Part shown: positions 8,685-17,491 of the stretch, in pieces
How the letters are laid out: each line of letters opens with the position of its first letter
How positions within the stretch are numbered: the first letter of the stretch is position 1
Source: Bacillota bacterium
GTDB taxonomy: Bacteria; Bacillota; Clostridia; Lachnospirales; Lachnospiraceae
Reading direction: 5' to 3'
NCBI GenBank assembly: GCA_023416695.1
Contig: JAEZGY010000010.1
Coordinates: 1-64,000, forward strand
DNA: 64,000 nt
Made by a program: the position numbers and the translations under genes
Notes under the pieces: generated by a model
What the model saw: the letters and a program-made list of their open reading frames with translations, nothing else
What the model was told of the DNA's origin: nothing
Database searches by the model: none

Positions 8685-10145
8685 TTACTCTGTAACCTGA
8701 TTTTCTAGCTTTATAGACATGTTATTGATTTCAGATACATTTTCATTTACCCGTTCAAAAGCATTCGCCTGTGCGCTAATGGAGCTAGAAATTGATTGAA
8801 TCATTGAACTATTTTCTTCGGACATAGCAACAACACTTTCTAACTCGTTAAACATATCATTAAATTCACTTCTTACCTTCTTTATAATGCTAAACTCTTT
8901 GTTAATCGTATTCTGAGAAGTGACTGAACTCTCGCTAATAGATTCCATACAATGCAATAGATTTGTCAGATTCTCATTTCCAATTGTAACAGAGGATGCT
9001 CCTTCAGAAACATTTTCAGCTACCTCTTCAATAATTTTACTTAACGTATTTAAAATAATATGTACATTCTCAGATGCATTTTTACTTTGCTCTGAAAGAT
9101 TACGTATTTCGTTGGCTACTACTGCAAAGCCATGTCCATGCTCCCCTGCTCTAGCAGCTTCGATGCTGGCATTTAAAGATAATAAATTTGTCTGGGAAGC
9201 TATACTATTAATTTCATCTAGAATCTCTGATATTTTCTTGGTTTCTACAAGAAGCATATTTGTTGAAGATAATGCAGTAGAAATAGTGGACTCAATCTTA
9301 GCCATAGAAGCTTTTGCTTCTCCACCACCATTAGTTCCTTCCATCACATTTTTGATTACATTTTGATAATTTTCGTTTAATTCGTTGGCCAGTAGATAGT
9401 TATCCTCGATATGCTCCTTAGAACTACTAATCCGTTCATTAAGTACATTTAAAGATTTTGCAGTATCGTCTACGACACTTGCCATTTGCTCTGCTGATTC
9501 TGAGATAATCTTAGTCTCGGAGGTAAGATTACTAAACTGTTCTGAGGTTGATGCTATGGCTTTATTTAGAGACTGTGAAATATCAGTAATAATTTTCTGA
9601 TTTTCCACTATTATTTTTTGTTGTTCTTCTGCTCTCTTAGCACTTTCTTCCGCCTGCTTAATGATTGACCGTCCTCTTATGGTAGTAAAGAACATCATAC
9701 ATGCTAATGCTAGATACGAGAATAACATAATAGGTGCCATCTCTGTGGATATTTTATGACCTGTAATATAAATTGGATCCACAGCCATGGCCAGACCATT
9801 CATTGCCATAACAGTTATAGTATAGAATATCAATATAAATTTATCAAAATACAAAGTTGCTACACCTATACATATAAAAGATAAAATAAACGCATTGTCA
9901 CTTCCACCTTCTAAGGTAGAAATAATGATCGGCATACAGCCAGCTAGTGCTGATATTATGACCCCTTTTAATTTATCAGGAACTGGAATAAAATATAATG
10001 CAGTAGCAGAGATGGCTAACCCTATTAACAATATACTGGCACCAACACCAAAGCCACCATCCTTAAGAAGAAGTGCTTTAAAAAGTTCAATTAAAACAAT
10101 CATAACCCATATGACAATAACATTCACACGATGTATAAATTTCAT
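8685..10145 (-). CDS. Methyl-accepting chemotaxis protein
   Basis: A 486-residue chemoreceptor. Residues 1-155 hold six hydrophobic segments with almost no extracytoplasmic loop, so the sensor is an integral membrane module instead of the usual periplasmic domain. No clear HAMP domain follows. Residues 165-486 are the coiled-coil signalling domain with the conserved hairpin tip EINSIASQTNLLSLNASIEA followed by ARAGEHGHGFAVVANEIR, which contacts CheA and CheW. The ligand is unknown. No che or fla genes surround it. AGGGAGAGATAGGG precedes the ATG. It ends against the palindrome at 8586-8670. Confidence 0.92.
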   Translation of the reverse strand: MKFIHRVNVIVIWVMIVLIELFKALLLKDGGFGVGASILLIGLAISATALYFIPVPDKLKGVIISALAGCMPIIISTLEGGSDNAFILSFICIGVATLYFDKFILIFYTITVMAMNGLAMAVDPIYITGHKISTEMAPIMLFSYLALACMMFFTTIRGRSIIKQAEESAKRAEEQQKIIVENQKIITDISQSLNKAIASTSEQFSNLTSETKIISESAEQMASVVDDTAKSLNVLNERISSSKEHIEDNYLLANELNENYQNVIKNVMEGTNGGGEAKASMAKIESTISTALSSTNMLLVETKKISEILDEINSIASQTNLLSLNASIEAARAGEHGHGFAVVANEIRNLSEQSKNASENVHIILNTLSKIIEEVAENVSEGASSVTIGNENLTNLLHCMESISESSVTSQNTINKEFSIIKKVRSEFNDMFNELESVVAMSEENSSMIQSISSSISAQANAFERVNENVSEINNMSIKLENQVTE

Positions 10146-10314
10146 ACCCTATCTCTCCCTATTTCATATTTATTAAATCACGCTTATATATCGTCCTATA
10201 TTTTATAAAAAATAAGTAGTTTTAGTCGACAAAATACATTTTAAGCATTTTTTAACATTTTCTTAGCATAATATTAACGTTTATGTAAATTAATTCTAAA
10301 TTAGTGTAGATTAA

Positions 10315-10356
10315 GGATGTTTCTAATACTTTATAGTATTAAAAACATCCTTTTGT
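10315..10356 (-). terminator. Probable purA terminator
   Basis: GGATGTTT pairs with AAACATCC around an inner AATAC/GTATT stem just after the purA stop codon. The U-tract on the purA side is weak (TTAATCT), while the plus side has TTTTG, so the direction is not certain. Confidence 0.6.
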
Positions 10357-10365
10357 CTCTTAACT

Positions 10366-11658
10366 TTATTTACTTAATGAGCTGACACGATGAATAATCT
10401 CATGTCTTCCTGGGCCATTGGATACCATAGTGATTGGTACCTGAAGCTCTTGCTCGATAAATTCTATATATTTTCTACAGTTTTCAGGAAGCTTTTCATA
10501 TTCGGTAATACCTCTGATTTCTTCCTTCCAACCAGGAAGTGTGGTGTATACAGGTTTCGCTTTCGCAAGCTTTGTCGTAGTAGGGAAGTCTTTGGTAACC
10601 TCACCATCAATCTCATACCCAATACAAATTGGGATTTCATCTAGGTAACCAAGAACATCTAATACAGTAAGAGCCACATTAGTTGCTCCTTGAATCTTGC
10701 ATCCGTAACGAGAAGCTACTGCATCAAACCATCCCATACGTCTTGGACGTCCAGTGGTAGCACCGTATTCACCGCCATCACCACCGCGTCTTCTTAACTC
10801 ATCTGCTTCATCACCAAAGATTTCACTAACAAACTCACCGGCACCAACAGCACTAGAATATGCTTTTACTACTGTGATAATATCTTTAATTTCATATGGA
10901 GGAATACCAGCACCAATTGCACCATATGCAGCTAAAGTAGAGGAGGAGGTAACCATAGGATAGATACCAAAATCAGGATCCTTTAAGGAGCCTAATTGTC
11001 CCTCTAATAAAATATTTTTTCCTTCCTTAATTGCCTCATGTAAAAAGGCTGATACATCACACACATATGGTGCTACCATTTCACGGTACTCAATTAAGGT
11101 ATTGTATAATTCTTCTTCATCTAGTTTTGGTTTGTGATATAAATGCTCTAGGATAACATTTTTCTGTTCACAAACTCTTGCAATTTTTTCTTTTAATACT
11201 TCATCATCGAATAACTCGGATACCTGGAAACCGATTTTTGCATATTTATCAGAATAAAATGGAGCAATACCTGATTTGGTAGAGCCAAAGGACTTGCCTC
11301 CTAGCCTTTCCTCTTCATATTGGTCAAATAAAATATGATATGGCATTAAAATCTGGGCACGATCAGACACTTTAATCTTAGGCATTGGAACGCCTTTCGA
11401 TACAATATCATTAATTTCACGGAATAAATAAGGAATATTCAGTGCAACACCATTTCCAATTACACTGGTTGTATGATTATAGAATACGCCAGATGGTAAT
11501 AAATGAAGTGCAAATTTACCATAATTATTAATAATAGTATGGCCTGCATTGCTACCACCTTGGAAACGTACAATAATATCTGATTGCTCTCCAAGCATAT
11601 CTGTAATCTTACCTTTACCTTCGTCGCCCCAGTTGGCGCCTACAATTGCTCTTACCAT
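10366..11658 (-). CDS. purA: Adenylosuccinate synthetase
   Basis: A 430-residue protein of normal family length. PurA joins IMP and aspartate with GTP to give adenylosuccinate, the first step from IMP to AMP. The N-terminus carries the GTP-binding loop GANWGDEGKGK, followed by GGSNAGHTI with the catalytic histidine. Further family segments are LEGQLGSLKDPDFG, SSAVGAGEF and TGRPRRMGWFD. The cognate lyase purB is at 26321 on the same strand but not in the same operon. AGGAGG lies 9 nt before the ATG. The upstream region shared with metN contains a 12-bp direct repeat and an inverted repeat that may be an operator. Confidence 0.97.
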   Translation of the reverse strand: MVRAIVGANWGDEGKGKITDMLGEQSDIIVRFQGGSNAGHTIINNYGKFALHLLPSGVFYNHTTSVIGNGVALNIPYLFREINDIVSKGVPMPKIKVSDRAQILMPYHILFDQYEEERLGGKSFGSTKSGIAPFYSDKYAKIGFQVSELFDDEVLKEKIARVCEQKNVILEHLYHKPKLDEEELYNTLIEYREMVAPYVCDVSAFLHEAIKEGKNILLEGQLGSLKDPDFGIYPMVTSSSTLAAYGAIGAGIPPYEIKDIITVVKAYSSAVGAGEFVSEIFGDEADELRRRGGDGGEYGATTGRPRRMGWFDAVASRYGCKIQGATNVALTVLDVLGYLDEIPICIGYEIDGEVTKDFPTTTKLAKAKPVYTTLPGWKEEIRGITEYEKLPENCRKYIEFIEQELQVPITMVSNGPGRHEIIHRVSSLSK

Positions 11659-11746
11659 AAGTAATTCCTCCTATTTGAACTCTCACTTCTATGATTGCTT
11701 ATTTACTTCATAATAATACATTATTTTTAAACATAAGTAAAATCAA

Positions 11747-11781
11747 TATTTATTATGTGTGACATAAGTATTTATTATGTC
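11747..11781. promoter_or_regulatory. Possible operator upstream of purA
   Basis: TATTTATTATGT occurs twice, at 11747-11758 and 11769-11780, spaced by two helical turns (22 bp). The second copy is part of a perfect inverted repeat, GACATAA (11761-11767) and TTATGTC (11775-11781) with a 7-bp gap. This layout fits a dimeric regulator. No regulator is identified, and AT-rich DNA gives such repeats by chance more easily. Confidence 0.4.
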
Positions 11782-11862
11782 TTTACATCTACATATCTTA
11801 TTTATTTATTGTTTTTATAACTAATTATAACAAATTTCGATACCCCAAAAAGGTTAAAAACA

Positions 11863-11890
11863 TTGACTTCCAAGTTAGATAGTGTAAAAT
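11863..11890 (+). promoter_or_regulatory. Promoter of metNIQ
   Basis: TTGACT (11863-11868) and TAAAAT (11885-11890) with a 16-nt spacer. The start would fall near 11897, leaving a leader of about 45 nt, too short for an S-box or T-box. The leader contains AACAATTGTT, a small palindrome inside AGTTGTTA...TTATAACT, which could be a repressor site. Confidence 0.55.
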
Positions 11891-11943
11891 CAATACATCG
11901 ATAAGTTGTTAAAACAATTGTTATAACTAGAGAGGTAGTCGTC

Positions 11944-12972
11944 ATGACGGAAAGAAAACCGATTATACAGATTAATCATGTCAGTAAAACCTTCTATCAA
12001 AAGAAGACTAAGATAGAAGCCCTAAAAGACATCAATTTGGATATCTATCCGGGTGAGATCTTTGGAATTATAGGGTTAAGTGGAGCTGGAAAAAGTACAT
12101 TAGTAAGATGTATCAATTACTTAGAACGCCCTACAGAGGGCACGATCCTATTTCAAGCAGAGGATGAACTTATAGACTTAGGTAGTTTAAATAACAAAGA
12201 GCTGATTCCAGTGAGACAAAAAATAAGTATGATTTTCCAACAATTCAACTTGATGATGCAAAGAAATGCACTGGAAAATGTCTGCTTTCCTCTTGAACTA
12301 GCTGGTGTAAAGAAGGAAGTCGCCAAAGAAAAGGCTACTAAATTATTAGAGCTAGTTGGTCTTTGTGACCGAATGGAAGCCTATCCTTCCCAATTATCTG
12401 GTGGCCAAAAGCAACGTGTTGCTATTGCTAGGGCTCTTGCTACCGATCCAAAGATTCTTCTTTGCGATGAAGCAACTTCTGCCTTAGATCCAAATACTAC
12501 AAACCAGGTGCTTCAACTATTGAAGGATATCAATAAAAAGTTAGGTGTTACCATCATTCTAATCACCCATGAGATGAGTGTTATCGAAAAGATATGCAAT
12601 CGAGTTGCCATTATAGACAACAGCCAGATAGCAGAAGTCGCTTCTGTAGAAAAACTATTTAGTAACCCAAAGACAGCCATTGCCAAGCATCTTGTGTTTC
12701 CTGAGCAAATCGTTGAGAACCGACAATTTAGTCCAAAAGCTCTACGTATTGTATTTAATGGAGTGGCTTCCACAGAACCAATTATTTCAAATATGGTATT
12801 AGAATGCAAATCGGCTGTAAACATAATGTTTGCTGACACTAGAGATGTAGATGGTAAAGCCATGGGGCAAATGATTGTACAGCTCCCAGAAGATGAATTA
12901 ACAGCCCTAAAGATGAAACATTACTTATCCACACAGGATGTGGTGGTTGAGGAGGTGGAACTAAATGCTTGA
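11944..12972 (+). CDS. metN: Methionine ABC transporter ATP-binding protein
   Basis: A 342-residue ATPase of the methionine uptake transporter MetNIQ. Walker A is GLSGAGKST, the signature LSGGQKQR and Walker B ILLCDEATSALD; a catalytic H-loop histidine follows in ILITHEMS. Residues from about 265 form the C-terminal NIL domain, which in this family binds methionine and inhibits transport when internal methionine is high. It overlaps metI by 8 nt and starts an operon with metI and metQ. The first gene follows a short leader with GAGAGG before the ATG. Confidence 0.96.
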   Translation: MTERKPIIQINHVSKTFYQKKTKIEALKDINLDIYPGEIFGIIGLSGAGKSTLVRCINYLERPTEGTILFQAEDELIDLGSLNNKELIPVRQKISMIFQQFNLMMQRNALENVCFPLELAGVKKEVAKEKATKLLELVGLCDRMEAYPSQLSGGQKQRVAIARALATDPKILLCDEATSALDPNTTNQVLQLLKDINKKLGVTIILITHEMSVIEKICNRVAIIDNSQIAEVASVEKLFSNPKTAIAKHLVFPEQIVENRQFSPKALRIVFNGVASTEPIISNMVLECKSAVNIMFADTRDVDGKAMGQMIVQLPEDELTALKMKHYLSTQDVVVEEVELNA

Positions 12973-13627
12973 TATGGATACTTTACAAATGCTTGGGCTT
13001 GGAATCTTAGAAACCTTATACATGACCTTAGTTTCCTCCCTATTTGCTTATATTATTGGTATACCATTAGGTATATTACTGATTTTAACAGGACAAAATG
13101 GTTTACGCCCTATGCGGATTCTAAACACCACATTAAACATCATTGTGAATGTGGGAAGAAGTATTCCTTTTATCATACTTCTAATTACACTGCTTCCATT
13201 TACTAGATTCTTAATTGGAACTACCATTGGTTCTAATGCAATCGTGGTTCCACTGGTAATTGCAGCGGCACCTTTTATTGCTAGACTAGTAGAATCCTCT
13301 CTAAAAGAGGTAGATGCCGGTGTCATTGAAGCAGGTCGCTCCATGGGAGCAACTAATACACAGATTATTGTAAAGATTCTTCTAAAGGAAGCAAGACCAT
13401 CCTTATTAGTAGGAAGCGCCATTGCGGTTACCACCATTCTAAGTTACTCTGCCATGGCTGGTTTTGTTGGTGCTGGTGGACTTGGTAACATTGCCATTCA
13501 GTATGGTTACTACCGTTATGAAACTGATATTATGCTAATTACCGTTGTATTACTGGTTGTAATTGTACAAATTCTTCAAGAAGTTGGTATGCGTTTAGCC
13601 AAATACTTTGATAAACGTGTGAATTAG
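12965..13627 (+). CDS. metI: Methionine ABC transporter permease
   Basis: A 220-residue inner-membrane permease of the MetI family with five hydrophobic segments. The coupling loop EAGRSMGATNTQIIVKILL, which docks on the ATPase, is at about residues 120-138. GAGGAGG is 8 nt before the ATG, inside the end of metN, which implies translational coupling. It is between metN and the lipoprotein gene metQ, the usual order. Confidence 0.96.
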   Translation: MLDMDTLQMLGLGILETLYMTLVSSLFAYIIGIPLGILLILTGQNGLRPMRILNTTLNIIVNVGRSIPFIILLITLLPFTRFLIGTTIGSNAIVVPLVIAAAPFIARLVESSLKEVDAGVIEAGRSMGATNTQIIVKILLKEARPSLLVGSAIAVTTILSYSAMAGFVGAGGLGNIAIQYGYYRYETDIMLITVVLLVVIVQILQEVGMRLAKYFDKRVN

Positions 13628-13657
13628 AAAATAAATAATAAAATGGAGGAATGAACA

Positions 13658-14485
13658 ATGAAAAGAATTGTTAGCGTAATACTTATTTTAACTTTATCTC
13701 TTACTGTTTTAGCTAGCTGTGGTAGTGCAGGAAAAGCCGCTAGCACTAGCGTAGACAAAAAGATTGTGGTAGGTGCAAGTTCAACCCCACACGCTGAAAT
13801 ATTAGAAGCCATCAAGAGTCTCGTAGAAGAAAAAGGGTATACCTTAGACATTAAGGTATTTTCTGACTATGTACTGCCAAATACCTCATTAACTACTGGG
13901 GACTTAGATGCAAACTTCTTTCAACATCTTCCTTATCTAGAGGACTTCAACAAGCAAAACAAGGCTGATCTTGTAAGTGTTGCAGGCATCCATTTTGAGC
14001 CTTTTGGTATCTATAGCAATAATATCAAAAGCTTAAAGGAATTAAAGGATGGTGATGTGGTAGCTGTGCCTAACGATACCACTAACGAAGCACGTGCCTT
14101 ACTATTGCTTCAGGACAACGGTATTCTTAAATTAAAAGAAGGAGCCGGAATTGAAGCTACCGTAAAGGATATTGAGGAAAATCCATTAAATCTTAAGTTT
14201 AAGGAATTAGAGGCAGCACAGATTGCCCGTTCACTTCCTGACGTTGCCATTGGAGTAATCAATGGAAACTATGCTCTACAGGCAGGCTTAAGTGCTTCTA
14301 AGGATGCTATTGTTTGTGAAAGTGCAGATTCTCTTGCAGCAAAAACCTATGAAAATATTCTAGTTGTGCAAAAAGATCTTGTAGAGGATGAAGGAATCAA
14401 AATCTTAATCGAAGCTCTAAAAAGCGATACCTGTCGTAAATTCATCGAAGAAACTTATGATGGTTCAGTAGTTCCAACCTTCTAA
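13658..14485 (+). CDS. metQ: Methionine-binding lipoprotein
   Basis: A 275-residue NlpA/MetQ family lipoprotein. The signal peptide ends in the lipobox LASC (cysteine at about residue 21), so the mature protein is lipid-anchored outside the membrane and delivers methionine to MetI. Family segments include ASSTPHAEIL, DANFFQHLPYL and VPNDTTNEARALLLLQ. GGAGG lies before the ATG, 30 nt after metI. A strong bidirectional terminator follows. Confidence 0.96.
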   Translation: MKRIVSVILILTLSLTVLASCGSAGKAASTSVDKKIVVGASSTPHAEILEAIKSLVEEKGYTLDIKVFSDYVLPNTSLTTGDLDANFFQHLPYLEDFNKQNKADLVSVAGIHFEPFGIYSNNIKSLKELKDGDVVAVPNDTTNEARALLLLQDNGILKLKEGAGIEATVKDIEENPLNLKFKELEAAQIARSLPDVAIGVINGNYALQAGLSASKDAIVCESADSLAAKTYENILVVQKDLVEDEGIKILIEALKSDTCRKFIEETYDGSVVPTF

Positions 14486-14496
14486 AACATAAACAT

Positions 14497-14549
14497 AAAA
14501 ACTCCTACGTCTAACACTGCTCATTTCGTGTATGACGTAGGAGTTTTTT
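14497..14549. terminator. Bidirectional terminator between metQ and a LysR gene
   Basis: ACTCCTACGTC (14501-14511) pairs with GACGTAGGAGT (14534-14544), flanked by A and T runs on both sides. It serves the convergent metQ and LysR genes; the T-run reaches the LysR stop codon. Confidence 0.9.
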
Positions 14550-15444
14550 ATTTCTCATTTTCCTGATACAGTTCTGACAAAAGCTCCATAGCAGCCGTAG
14601 AGAGTGGATATTTCTCACTGCTGATAATACAAATCTGCCTCTCCGGTAGCTTCTGATTAAACATAAGCTCAAAGACCTCCCCTTCCTCAATAAGAGGCTT
14701 AGCAAAATCATAGACCACATTGCCAATTCCTAGATTTCTCTTAACAAACTGTACAATCATATCGCTTGTTGCAAGTTCAAATTCTGGTATCAGGTTGATC
14801 TTTTGCTGCTCTAAAAAGTGATCCATATATGCTCTCGTACTTGTATTCTTCTCTAAACATATAAATGGATAATCCATTAAATCTTTATATTGAAGGGTAC
14901 GATTTTTTAACCCTAAAAACCGATTCCCAGCAATAAAGACATCCTGAAGCTTACGGACCGCTCTAGACTTAATCCCTTCTTCTCCCTGAAATGGTGTACT
15001 GACAATTCCAAAATCAATCTTTCCATCTAAAAGATTTTCTATTGTTTCTGGAGTAGGTGCATTGGTTACCTTAATTTTAATTCCTGGAAAACGCTCATGA
15101 AACTTCTCTAAATGAGGAAGCAGGTAGTATTTTAACGTCATATCACTGGCACCAATTCGAATCTCCCCATTTTCTAAATCCAAAAGTTTTTGATAGGTGG
15201 ATTCTCCTAAGAGAATAGACTCATAACCACGTTTCACATAGGAATAAAGTATTTCCCCCTCTTTTGTCAATACGACCCCTTTCGCACTACGGATAAATAA
15301 CTGATTTCCCAATGCCTTCTCTAAACCTTTTACTGCCTGGCTTACGGCAGGTTGGGTAATACAAAGCTCTTCCGCCGCTTGCGTAAAGCTTCCATACTTC
15401 ACTACATAATATAGGATTTTATAATATTCCAGATTTACGCTCAT
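14548..15444 (-). CDS. LysR-family transcriptional regulator
   Basis: A 298-residue LysR regulator. The N-terminal winged helix-turn-helix reads YYVVKYGSFTQAAEELCITQ followed by PAVSQAVKGLEKALG. Residues 90-298 form the effector-binding domain (LEIGASDM-like start GEIRIGASDMTLKYYLLP). I place the start at 15444 (MSVNLEYY) because AAGGGG is 7 nt upstream; a longer form starting 39 nt earlier has no such site. It points away from the LysM-GH18 gene and toward metNIQ, with which it shares a terminator. The effector is not visible; the domain resembles CysL/CysB-type proteins, which is weak evidence for a sulfur link. Confidence 0.85.
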   Translation of the reverse strand: MSVNLEYYKILYYVVKYGSFTQAAEELCITQPAVSQAVKGLEKALGNQLFIRSAKGVVLTKEGEILYSYVKRGYESILLGESTYQKLLDLENGEIRIGASDMTLKYYLLPHLEKFHERFPGIKIKVTNAPTPETIENLLDGKIDFGIVSTPFQGEEGIKSRAVRKLQDVFIAGNRFLGLKNRTLQYKDLMDYPFICLEKNTSTRAYMDHFLEQQKINLIPEFELATSDMIVQFVKRNLGIGNVVYDFAKPLIEEGEVFELMFNQKLPERQICIISSEKYPLSTAAMELLSELYQENEK

Positions 15445-15592
15445 ATCATTCCCCTTAATACTTATGGATATAGGCCTATCCATAATTTCTAGTTATAGTC
15501 TTATTATACCTACTATTTTACAAATTAACAGTATAGATTTTAGATTCTTTCTCATATATATAACTAAGATTACTATGTATAAGGAGCTTACT

Positions 15593-16876
15593 ATGACAAT
15601 ACATGTTGTAACAGAAGGAGAAACACTACAATCCATTGCTGATCAATATGGACTTTCCGTGGAATTCATCCAAGGACAAAACGAACTTCCAAACCCAGAT
15701 AACCTTGTTGTCGGCCAAACTATTGTAATTCAATATCCTAAAACCACCTATACTGTACAGGAAAATGATAACTTAATAGATATTGCTGATGCTAACGACA
15801 CTACCGTAGTAAATATATTGCGAAACAATCCCTCCCTTAACACTCGTGATTTTATCTATCCTGGGGAAACTCTTGTCATTGACTTTGAGGAAGAAAAACT
15901 TGGCTCCACCAATCTAAATGGTTATGCCTATCCCTTTATTAACCGTAGAACTCTACAAAAAACTTTACCTTACTTAACCTTTCTAACGATCTTCACCTAC
16001 GGTTTTACCCCAGAAGGAGCATTAATTCCTATTGATGACTCAGAGCTTATTTCTATATCGAGAAACTATGGTGTAGCACCTATTATGTTACTATCAACCC
16101 TTACTCCAGAAGGAACCTTTAGTAATGCGCTAGCACACTCTCTACTAACTAATGAAGAGGTACAAGATACATTAATTCAAAATATCCTTACGAATATGAG
16201 AACAAAGAATTATTATGGATTAGATGTAGACTTTGAGTTTATCTACCCAGAAGATCGGGATGCCTACGTAGACTTTATCAATAAGTTAAGAGTTGAACTT
16301 AACGATAATAACTTTGAGGTTATGGTAGCTTTAGCTCCGAAAACAAGCGACGATCAGCCAGGAACCTTATATGAGGGACATGACTATGCTGCCCTTGGAG
16401 CTGCTGCCAATACAGTGCTTCTAATGACCTATGAATGGGGATATGCATTTGGTCCACCTATGGCTGTCTCTCCAATTAATAAGGTTCGAGAGGTATTAGA
16501 TTACGCCATCACCAGAATCCCCCCAGCAAAGATATACATGGGGATACCTAACTATGGCTACGACTGGCCTCTTCCTTTTGTAAGAGGAACAACAGAGGCC
16601 ACTTCAATTGGCAATGTTGCTGCTGTGGAAAGGGCAGCCCAGTATGGGGCTACCATTCAATATGACGAGACCTCCCAAGCTCCATTTTTCAATTACACTA
16701 ATGAAGAGGGAGTAGAGCATGTGGTTTGGTTTGAAGATGCAAGAAGTATGGATGCTAAGCTTAGGCTAATCTTTGAATATGGCTTTCGCGGAGGAAGCTA
16801 TTGGAACATCATGAAGTTCTTCCCACAGAACTGGCTGGTTGCCAATTCTTTGTATGACATAAATAAGGTGTTATAA
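15593..16876 (+). CDS. sleL: Spore peptidoglycan hydrolase, two LysM plus GH18
   Basis: A 427-residue protein of the SleL/YaaH family. Two LysM domains bind peptidoglycan (about residues 3-47 and 51-96, each starting YxVxEGETL-like). The GH18 domain follows, with the catalytic motif YYGLDVDFEFI (D-x-D-x-E; the glutamate is the acid). Family members are N-acetylglucosaminidases that break up spore cortex during germination. There is no signal peptide, as in other SleL proteins made in the mother cell. The start at 15593 (MTIHVV) has AAGGAG 7 nt upstream; an extended reading from 15464 has no site. A terminator follows. Confidence 0.85.
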   Translation: MTIHVVTEGETLQSIADQYGLSVEFIQGQNELPNPDNLVVGQTIVIQYPKTTYTVQENDNLIDIADANDTTVVNILRNNPSLNTRDFIYPGETLVIDFEEEKLGSTNLNGYAYPFINRRTLQKTLPYLTFLTIFTYGFTPEGALIPIDDSELISISRNYGVAPIMLLSTLTPEGTFSNALAHSLLTNEEVQDTLIQNILTNMRTKNYYGLDVDFEFIYPEDRDAYVDFINKLRVELNDNNFEVMVALAPKTSDDQPGTLYEGHDYAALGAAANTVLLMTYEWGYAFGPPMAVSPINKVREVLDYAITRIPPAKIYMGIPNYGYDWPLPFVRGTTEATSIGNVAAVERAAQYGATIQYDETSQAPFFNYTNEEGVEHVVWFEDARSMDAKLRLIFEYGFRGGSYWNIMKFFPQNWLVANSLYDINKVL

Positions 16877-16879
16877 GAA

Positions 16880-16916
16880 AGAAGGTGTCGCACTTCTTAG
16901 TGCGGCACCTTCTTTT
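16880..16916. terminator. Terminator after the LysM-GH18 gene
   Basis: AAGAAGGTGTCGCAC pairs with GTGCGGCACCTTCTT and is followed by TTTT. It lies between convergent genes and its T-run reaches the stop codon of the next one, so it may work both ways. Confidence 0.9.
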
Positions 16917-17406
16917 ACTGTACTTTATTCAAATCACTCTTGTTTTTTCTTACTGCCCACTTAATAGTCATTCCAACTCCTAATCCCATACAGGAAAGCA
17001 CAAATGTTAATCCAAAAAAGAACCACTCAAAATCCGTATTAGAGAATACTACTGGAGCAATCCCATTAAGAGTACCAAAGACCACAGGGCAAATCCATTT
17101 TAACCATGAATCCCTCATGCCAAGAAAGAACGAGCAAATAAGAGATACTAGAGGGATTAAAAAGTAGAAATAAAATAGAACATATCCCAACTCATCTCCC
17201 GATTTCAAGTAGAATTTTCCTTGAATAAAACTAATTACAGTAACTGCGATAACCACACAAATCAACATAAGCGACAAAATATGTTTCTTAAACTGCTTCT
17301 TAAGTATTTTCATTGGCTCTGTGCTATATTTTATCTTTATGTCAGTCTTCTGCATTTGCTCAATAGTAACGCTACAATCTTCAGAGTCCATATTAGCATC
17401 ATTCAT
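16915..17406 (-). CDS. Small four-helix membrane protein, unknown
   Basis: A 163-residue protein with a charged N-terminal tail of about 45 residues followed by four hydrophobic segments, in two pairs. No known motif. The start at 17406 (MNDANM) has AAGGAGG 7 nt upstream; a longer reading from 17466 lacks a site. It lies 85 nt beyond the DapL-like gene's stop region on the opposite side and ends at a terminator shared with the LysM-GH18 gene. Function not recognised. Confidence 0.65.
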   Translation of the reverse strand: MNDANMDSEDCSVTIEQMQKTDIKIKYSTEPMKILKKQFKKHILSLMLICVVIAVTVISFIQGKFYLKSGDELGYVLFYFYFLIPLVSLICSFFLGMRDSWLKWICPVVFGTLNGIAPVVFSNTDFEWFFFGLTFVLSCMGLGVGMTIKWAVRKNKSDLNKVQ

Positions 17407-17491
17407 TTCATTTCCTCCTTCATTTTTTGTTGCGGCATTTCCTTTGCTAGGTGATAGATAACCCATGATATATTACAAAACAATTTATTTT

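Noticed and set aside
11891..11943. SAM riboswitch or T-box before metNIQ
   Set aside because: The leader after the promoter is only about 45 nt, with no S-box core or terminator.
14511..14726. Short minus-strand frame overlapping the metQ/LysR terminator
   Set aside because: Starts inside the LysR gene in another frame and runs through a strong terminator.
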